From an uncultured Ruminococcus sp. (GTDB taxonomy: Bacteria; Bacillota; Clostridia; Oscillospirales; Ruminococcaceae), in assembly GCA_902772615.1 (NCBI GenBank), contig CACYBC010000036.1, positions 1 to 9,039 on the forward strand: 9,039 nt of DNA, in the 5' to 3' direction. The notes beneath the pieces were generated by a model. The model ran no database searches, was not told the DNA's origin, and was given only the letters and a program-made list of their open reading frames with translations. A program made the position numbers and the translations under genes. Below, piece after piece: positions 6,384 to 9,039 of this stretch. Within the stretch, counting starts at the first letter, position 1; each line of letters starts with the position of its first letter.

Positions 6384-7517
6384 TCAGTTTTCAAATGTTG
6401 CGGCGACCTTCTCTAGGTATTCTCTGATCGGGAGGTGCTGCGGACATACTTTTTCGCACTTGCCGCATTTCAGACATTCAGAGGCTTTTCCATGACCATG
6501 TCCGGTGATTATGTCTCCGTAATAGAAGAAAGAGTTGTCGCTGTGGAATGTCTGGAAGTTGTTCATTGCCGCGAACAGATCCGGAATCCGGATCTTCATG
6601 GGGCATTCGCTTTCTTCGATACAGTAGCGGCAGGCTGTGCAGGGGATCAGATCCAGTCCCTTGAAGACTTCCCTCACTTTCTCGATGGCTTCCTGTTCTT
6701 TTTCGGACAAAGGCTGGAAATCCTTCATGGTGGAGATGTTGTCTTCCATCTGCTCCATGCTGCTCATTCCTGACAGCACCACTGCTATATCCGGGAAACC
6801 GGCGGCGAATCTCAGGGCATAACTGGCGTTGCTACCGCCATTGAGATCTTTCAGAATAGCATCCGCATCTTCCGGAAGATTTACGAGCGTTCCGCCCTTT
6901 ACGGGCTCCATGACCACGACGGGCTTCCCATGTTTGCCACAGACTTCGTACACCTGTCTGCTCTGCACCGCCGCGTCATCATAATCTGCATAGTTGAACT
7001 GGATCTGGACGAACTCCACTTCGGGATGCTCGGAGAGGATCATATCCAGTGTTTCGGGAGTATCATGGAACGAGATCCCCAGATGTCTTATCAGGCCTTT
7101 CTGCTTCAGACCGTACGCGACCTCATATGCCCTGCATCTCTTGAATTTTTCGTAGTTGCGCATGCCCTGCGCGTGCATGAGATAGAAGTCGAAATACTCG
7201 ACACCGCACAACTCGAGCTGCTCGCGGATGAAAGGCTCTACGTCCTCTTCGCTGTTGAAGAAAGGCTCAGTCAGCTTGTCGGCAAGCAGAAAACTGTTCC
7301 TGTCATGGCGCTTGGAGATGCACTCTCTTATGGCGAGCTCAGATTTTCCTCTTATATATCCGTGGGCCGTGTCAAAATAGTTGAATCCGGCTTCTATGAA
7401 GGCGTCCGCCATCCGCGAAGTTTCTTCCAGATCGACTTCATCGCCGTTCATCGGAAGTCTCATGCATCCGAACCCGAAATTACCGTTGATCTCAGGGAAA
7501 AATCTGTTTTTTTCCAT
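6384..7517 (-). CDS. Aldo/keto reductase with C-terminal 4Fe-4S ferredoxin-like domain
   Basis: This 377-residue protein belongs to the branch of aldo/keto reductases that carry iron-sulfur clusters. The AKR tetrad is D49 and Y54 (YFDTAHGYIRG), K81 (LADKL) and H115 (FYLMHAQG). Two cysteine motifs follow near the C-terminus. One is C293-x2-C296-x2-C299-x5-C305-P and the other is C348-x2-C351-x2-C354-x3-C358-P, which together should hold two 4Fe-4S clusters. The first motif has two extra residues before its last cysteine compared with the C-x2-C-x2-C-x3-C-P pattern I know for this family. The protein is cytoplasmic; an electron-transfer-linked oxidoreduction is expected, but substrate and donor are unknown. 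The start at 7517 is set by AAGGAG nine bases upstream. The open frame extends 11 codons further to 7550, but that start would lie upstream of the ribosome site. It is divergent from the lactate dehydrogenase gene. Confidence 0.93.
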   Translation of the reverse strand: MEKNRFFPEINGNFGFGCMRLPMNGDEVDLEETSRMADAFIEAGFNYFDTAHGYIRGKSELAIRECISKRHDRNSFLLADKLTEPFFNSEEDVEPFIREQLELCGVEYFDFYLMHAQGMRNYEKFKRCRAYEVAYGLKQKGLIRHLGISFHDTPETLDMILSEHPEVEFVQIQFNYADYDDAAVQSRQVYEVCGKHGKPVVVMEPVKGGTLVNLPEDADAILKDLNGGSNASYALRFAAGFPDIAVVLSGMSSMEQMEDNISTMKDFQPLSEKEQEAIEKVREVFKGLDLIPCTACRYCIEESECPMKIRIPDLFAAMNNFQTFHSDNSFFYYGDIITGHGHGKASECLKCGKCEKVCPQHLPIREYLEKVAATFEN

Positions 7518-7526
7518 TTCTTTTTT

Positions 7527-7532
7527 CTCCTT
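7527..7532 (-). promoter_or_regulatory. Ribosome binding site deciding the start of the Fe-S aldo/keto reductase
   Basis: AAGGAG on the - strand, nine bases before the ATG at 7517. It falls inside the extension that a start at 7550 would require, which argues for the shorter protein. Confidence 0.75.
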
Positions 7533-7573
7533 GATGGATAAACTCAGCACAGCGATTATCTGTTACTGCTATT

Positions 7574-7579
7574 ATTATA
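7574..7579 (-). promoter_or_regulatory. Candidate -10 box for the Fe-S aldo/keto reductase
   Basis: Exact TATAAT on the - strand, 57 bases before the ATG at 7517. The -35 position at 17-base spacing (7597-7602) reads AGATCT, a poor match, and is part of the dyad at 7597-7615. An activator-dependent or repressor-covered promoter is possible. Confidence 0.45.
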
Positions 7580-7596
7580 CTAAAAATTGAAAAGAG

Positions 7597-7615
7597 AGAT
7601 CTGGTTCCCGGATCT
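7597..7615. repeat. Dyad between the divergent promoters, operator-like
   Basis: AGATCTGG (7597-7604) and CCGGATCT (7608-7615) form eight-base half-sites around TTC, with one T-G mismatch. The dyad covers the -35 position of the - strand gene and lies about 40 bases upstream of the + strand -10 box, where one regulator could affect both genes. Confidence 0.4.
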
Positions 7616-7652
7616 GATAAACAGCATATATAACGCTTTGTGCGTAATAGGA

Positions 7653-7658
7653 TATAAT
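7653..7658 (+). promoter_or_regulatory. Candidate -10 box for the D-lactate dehydrogenase gene
   Basis: Exact TATAAT about 100 bases before the ATG at 7760. No convincing -35 is seen at 16-18 bases. The predicted leader of about 95 bases contains the strong dyad at 7697-7723. Confidence 0.45.
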
Positions 7659-7696
7659 TACTGTACTAGAATGTTGTGTTTGTACCAATAGCTTTT

Positions 7697-7734
7697 GAAA
7701 TGGACCGTAATCCGGTACATTTCGCAACGGATTA
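7697..7734 (+). promoter_or_regulatory. Leader dyad with competing pairings upstream of D-lactate dehydrogenase
   Basis: GAAATGGACCG (7697-7707) and CGGTACATTTC (7713-7723) form an 11-base stem with one mismatch around the loop TAATC. A second pairing, TAATCCG (7708-7714) with CGGATTA (7728-7734), uses the loop and part of the right arm, so the two cannot form together. GTACC at 7682-7686 can also pair with GGTAC at 7714-7718. There is no T-run after either stem, so it is not a plain terminator. It may be a transcription-factor operator or an RNA structure controlling translation or mRNA stability. Confidence 0.5.
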
Positions 7735-7759
7735 ATGTTTGAAAGGTCAGGTATGCAAT

Positions 7760-8797
7760 ATGATAAAAACAGCGTTTTACGATGCCAAAGCATATGATAT
7801 GCCTTCTTTTATCAAATTTGGAAATCTCAAAGGCATAGAATTCAAATTCCTTGAAACGAAGCTCTCGGCTGATACCGTTGAACTGGCCAGAGGCTGTGAT
7901 GCTGTCTGTGTGTTCGTTAACGATACAGTCAGCAAAGAAGTAATAGACAGGCTTTATGACATTGGCGTGAAGATCATAGCGCTCAGATGCGCCGGGTACA
8001 ATAATGTGGATGTAGAACAGGCATACGGAAAGATACATGTGGTCCACGTTCCTGCATATTCGCCCTATGCCGTTGCTGAGCATGCAATGGCGCTGCTGCT
8101 GACCTCGATCAGAAGGATTCATAAAGCTTACAACAGAACCAGAGACTTCAACTTTTCTCTGAACGGACTTACAGGGTTCGATCTGCACGGGAAAACGATC
8201 GGTGTGATCGGCACGGGAAAGATAGGCAGGATCCTTATCGATATCTGTGAAGGCTTCGGAATGAACGTGATCGCCTATGATCTGTATCCGGCTAAAGACA
8301 GCGGCATAACTTATGTCCCGCTGGATGAACTGTATGAAAGAAGCGACATAATATCGCTCCACTGTCCTCTGACAGATGACACACGGCACATGATCGATGA
8401 AAAGGCGATCTCAAAAATGAAGAAAGGTGTCGTTATTGTCAACACTTCCAGAGGTGCGCTTATAAATGGAGAAGCACTCGTCGACGGCCTTATGGAGAGA
8501 AAGGTCGGCGCGGCGTGCCTAGATGTCTATGAAGAAGAAGCCGATATCTTCTTTGAGGACAGGTCGGGCCATATCCTGAATGACGACGTTCTGTCCAGGC
8601 TCATCTCAATGCCGAATGTCATAGTGACGTCCCATCAGGCGTTCCTTACGGAAGAAGCTCTGGAGAACATTGCGGAAACGACGGTTAATAATATCATTTC
8701 ATTTTTTGAGAACGACGGGCGCTGCGACAACGAGCTTTGCTACAGATGCGGAAAGATCGAGCAGTGCAAGAAGCAGAGGAATCAGAAGTGTTTCTGA
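7760..8797 (+). CDS. D-lactate dehydrogenase / D-2-hydroxyacid dehydrogenase with cysteine-rich C-terminal tail
   Basis: This 345-residue cytoplasmic enzyme should reduce pyruvate to D-lactate with NADH, regenerating NAD+ in fermentation. The N-terminus MIKTAFYDAKAYD, the segment RCAGYNNVD and VPAYSPYAVAEHAMAL are typical of the D-lactate dehydrogenase group within the D-2-hydroxyacid dehydrogenases. The Rossmann motif is G151-x-G153-x-x-G156, with D174 as the NAD-selective acidic residue. The catalytic set is R231 (NTSRG), E260 (LDVYEEE) and H292 (TSHQAF), with the family spacing of 29 and 61 residues after the arginine. After the usual end of the fold there is a tail holding C322, C327, C330, C336 and C344. 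Translation is assigned to the ATG at 7760; a TTG in frame at 7739 is upstream of the family N-terminus. The ribosome site (CAGG or AAAGG) is modest. Arginine codons are nearly all AGA/AGG. Related hydroxyacid activity cannot be excluded. Confidence 0.92.
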   Translation: MIKTAFYDAKAYDMPSFIKFGNLKGIEFKFLETKLSADTVELARGCDAVCVFVNDTVSKEVIDRLYDIGVKIIALRCAGYNNVDVEQAYGKIHVVHVPAYSPYAVAEHAMALLLTSIRRIHKAYNRTRDFNFSLNGLTGFDLHGKTIGVIGTGKIGRILIDICEGFGMNVIAYDLYPAKDSGITYVPLDELYERSDIISLHCPLTDDTRHMIDEKAISKMKKGVVIVNTSRGALINGEALVDGLMERKVGAACLDVYEEEADIFFEDRSGHILNDDVLSRLISMPNVIVTSHQAFLTEEALENIAETTVNNIISFFENDGRCDNELCYRCGKIEQCKKQRNQKCF

Positions 8798-8861
8798 ACC
8801 TGAGGCCATCGTATGTCTGTCCCTGATCCGGACAGGCAGCGGAAGAGTTCAAATAATAAGG

Positions 8862-8889
8862 AAACGGCCGGAGACCTCCTGCCGTTTTT
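8862..8889. terminator. Bidirectional terminator between convergent genes
   Basis: AAACGGC (8862-8868) pairs with GCCGTTT (8881-8887), and a short inner GGA/TCC pairing is possible. A T-run and then CTT follow on the + strand. On the - strand the stem is followed by CCTTATTATTTG, which is less T-rich. It ends the lactate dehydrogenase transcript and probably the PAP2 gene on the other strand, which stops at 8903. Confidence 0.75.
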
Positions 8890-8902
8890 CTTATACTGAA
8901 TA

Positions 8903-9039
8903 CTATGAAAGTTTTGACTCTATATGCTCCATCACTTTGCCGAATGCTTCAGGCAATCCTGTTCTGGATGTAATCTGCAGGGCAAGCTCCGCTACCGCGA
9001 TACCTCCCAGAACATCGATGAAGTAGTGCTGCTTGACCA
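8903..9039 (-). CDS. PAP2-type phosphatase family protein, C-terminal end only
   Basis: The last 44 codons and stop (TAG at 8905-8903) of a gene that continues beyond the right edge. The visible part begins VKQHYFIDVLGGIAVAEL. The H-x3-D pair (H4, D8 of this fragment) after K-Q, followed by a hydrophobic helix with small residues, is the last signature motif of the PAP2 / type 2 phosphatidic acid phosphatase superfamily, where the histidine is catalytic. It is followed by a short amphipathic end, MEHIESKLS. Family members are integral membrane phosphatases of lipid phosphates or undecaprenyl pyrophosphate, or related phosphotransferases. The fragment is too short to choose between these. It is convergent with the lactate dehydrogenase gene. 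Confidence 0.7.
   Translation of the reverse strand, partial: VKQHYFIDVLGGIAVAELALQITSRTGLPEAFGKVMEHIESKLS

Noticed and set aside
6930..7541. A 203-codon + strand open frame opposite the iron-sulfur aldo/keto reductase
   Set aside because: Shadow of a gene with intact catalytic and cysteine motifs; no start signals of its own.
7658..8389. A 243-codon open frame on the - strand opposite the lactate dehydrogenase
   Set aside because: The + strand frame carries the full set of dehydrogenase motifs; the opposite frame has no ribosome site or recognisable domain.
1..9039. Defence system, CRISPR array, prophage, transposon, tRNA or rRNA
   Set aside because: No repeat-spacer pattern, no nuclease, helicase, integrase or transposase motif, and no tRNA-like cloverleaf was found on either strand.

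Overview
The window looks like a stretch of chromosome from an anaerobic, fermentative, Gram-positive bacterium, most likely in the Clostridia. The base composition is moderate. Most arginine codons in several genes are AGA or AGG. The Shine-Dalgarno sites are strong and the intrinsic terminators are compact. A fermentative-type D-lactate dehydrogenase and a 4Fe-4S-type aldo/keto reductase also fit this reading. The phylum call is inference from gene style, because no rRNA or marker gene is present. I see no insertion sequence, integrase, tRNA, CRISPR array, phage gene or recognisable defence system.

Region 1 (1-3720, + strand) is a carbohydrate block. It holds the 3' part of an aldo/keto reductase, then an intracellular GH29-type alpha-L-fucosidase (785-2254), then an intracellular GH5-like retaining glycosidase with an unassigned C-terminal extension (2345-3601). 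A perfect 19-bp-stem terminator follows. The three genes lie in the same direction with gaps of 39 and 90 bases and no hairpin between them, so co-transcription is possible. None has a secretion signal, so imported fucosylated oligosaccharides are the natural substrate guess. No importer lies in the window.

Region 2 (3721-6383) holds a 109-residue conserved-looking orphan on the - strand (3818-4147) with its own terminator. A 386-base divergent intergenic region separates it from a full-length ABC exporter half-transporter on the + strand (4534-6264). A bidirectional terminator closes the exporter gene.

Region 3 (6384-9039) starts with a second aldo/keto reductase, this one with two C-terminal 4Fe-4S motifs, on the - strand. 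It is divergent from a D-lactate dehydrogenase (7760-8797). The 242-base region between them has back-to-back -10 boxes, an operator-like dyad, and a strong dyad in the lactate dehydrogenase leader. The dehydrogenase ends in an unusual cysteine-rich tail. After a bidirectional terminator, the window closes with the 3' end of a PAP2-type phosphatase on the - strand (8903-9039).

The functional themes are redox metabolism of carbonyl compounds and sugars (two aldo/keto reductases and D-lactate formation), glycan trimming (two glycosidases) and export. I did not find a clear new multi-gene system. The observations most worth a second look are the cysteine tail of the lactate dehydrogenase, its leader with mutually exclusive pairings, the GH5-like protein with its extension, and the orphan small protein.
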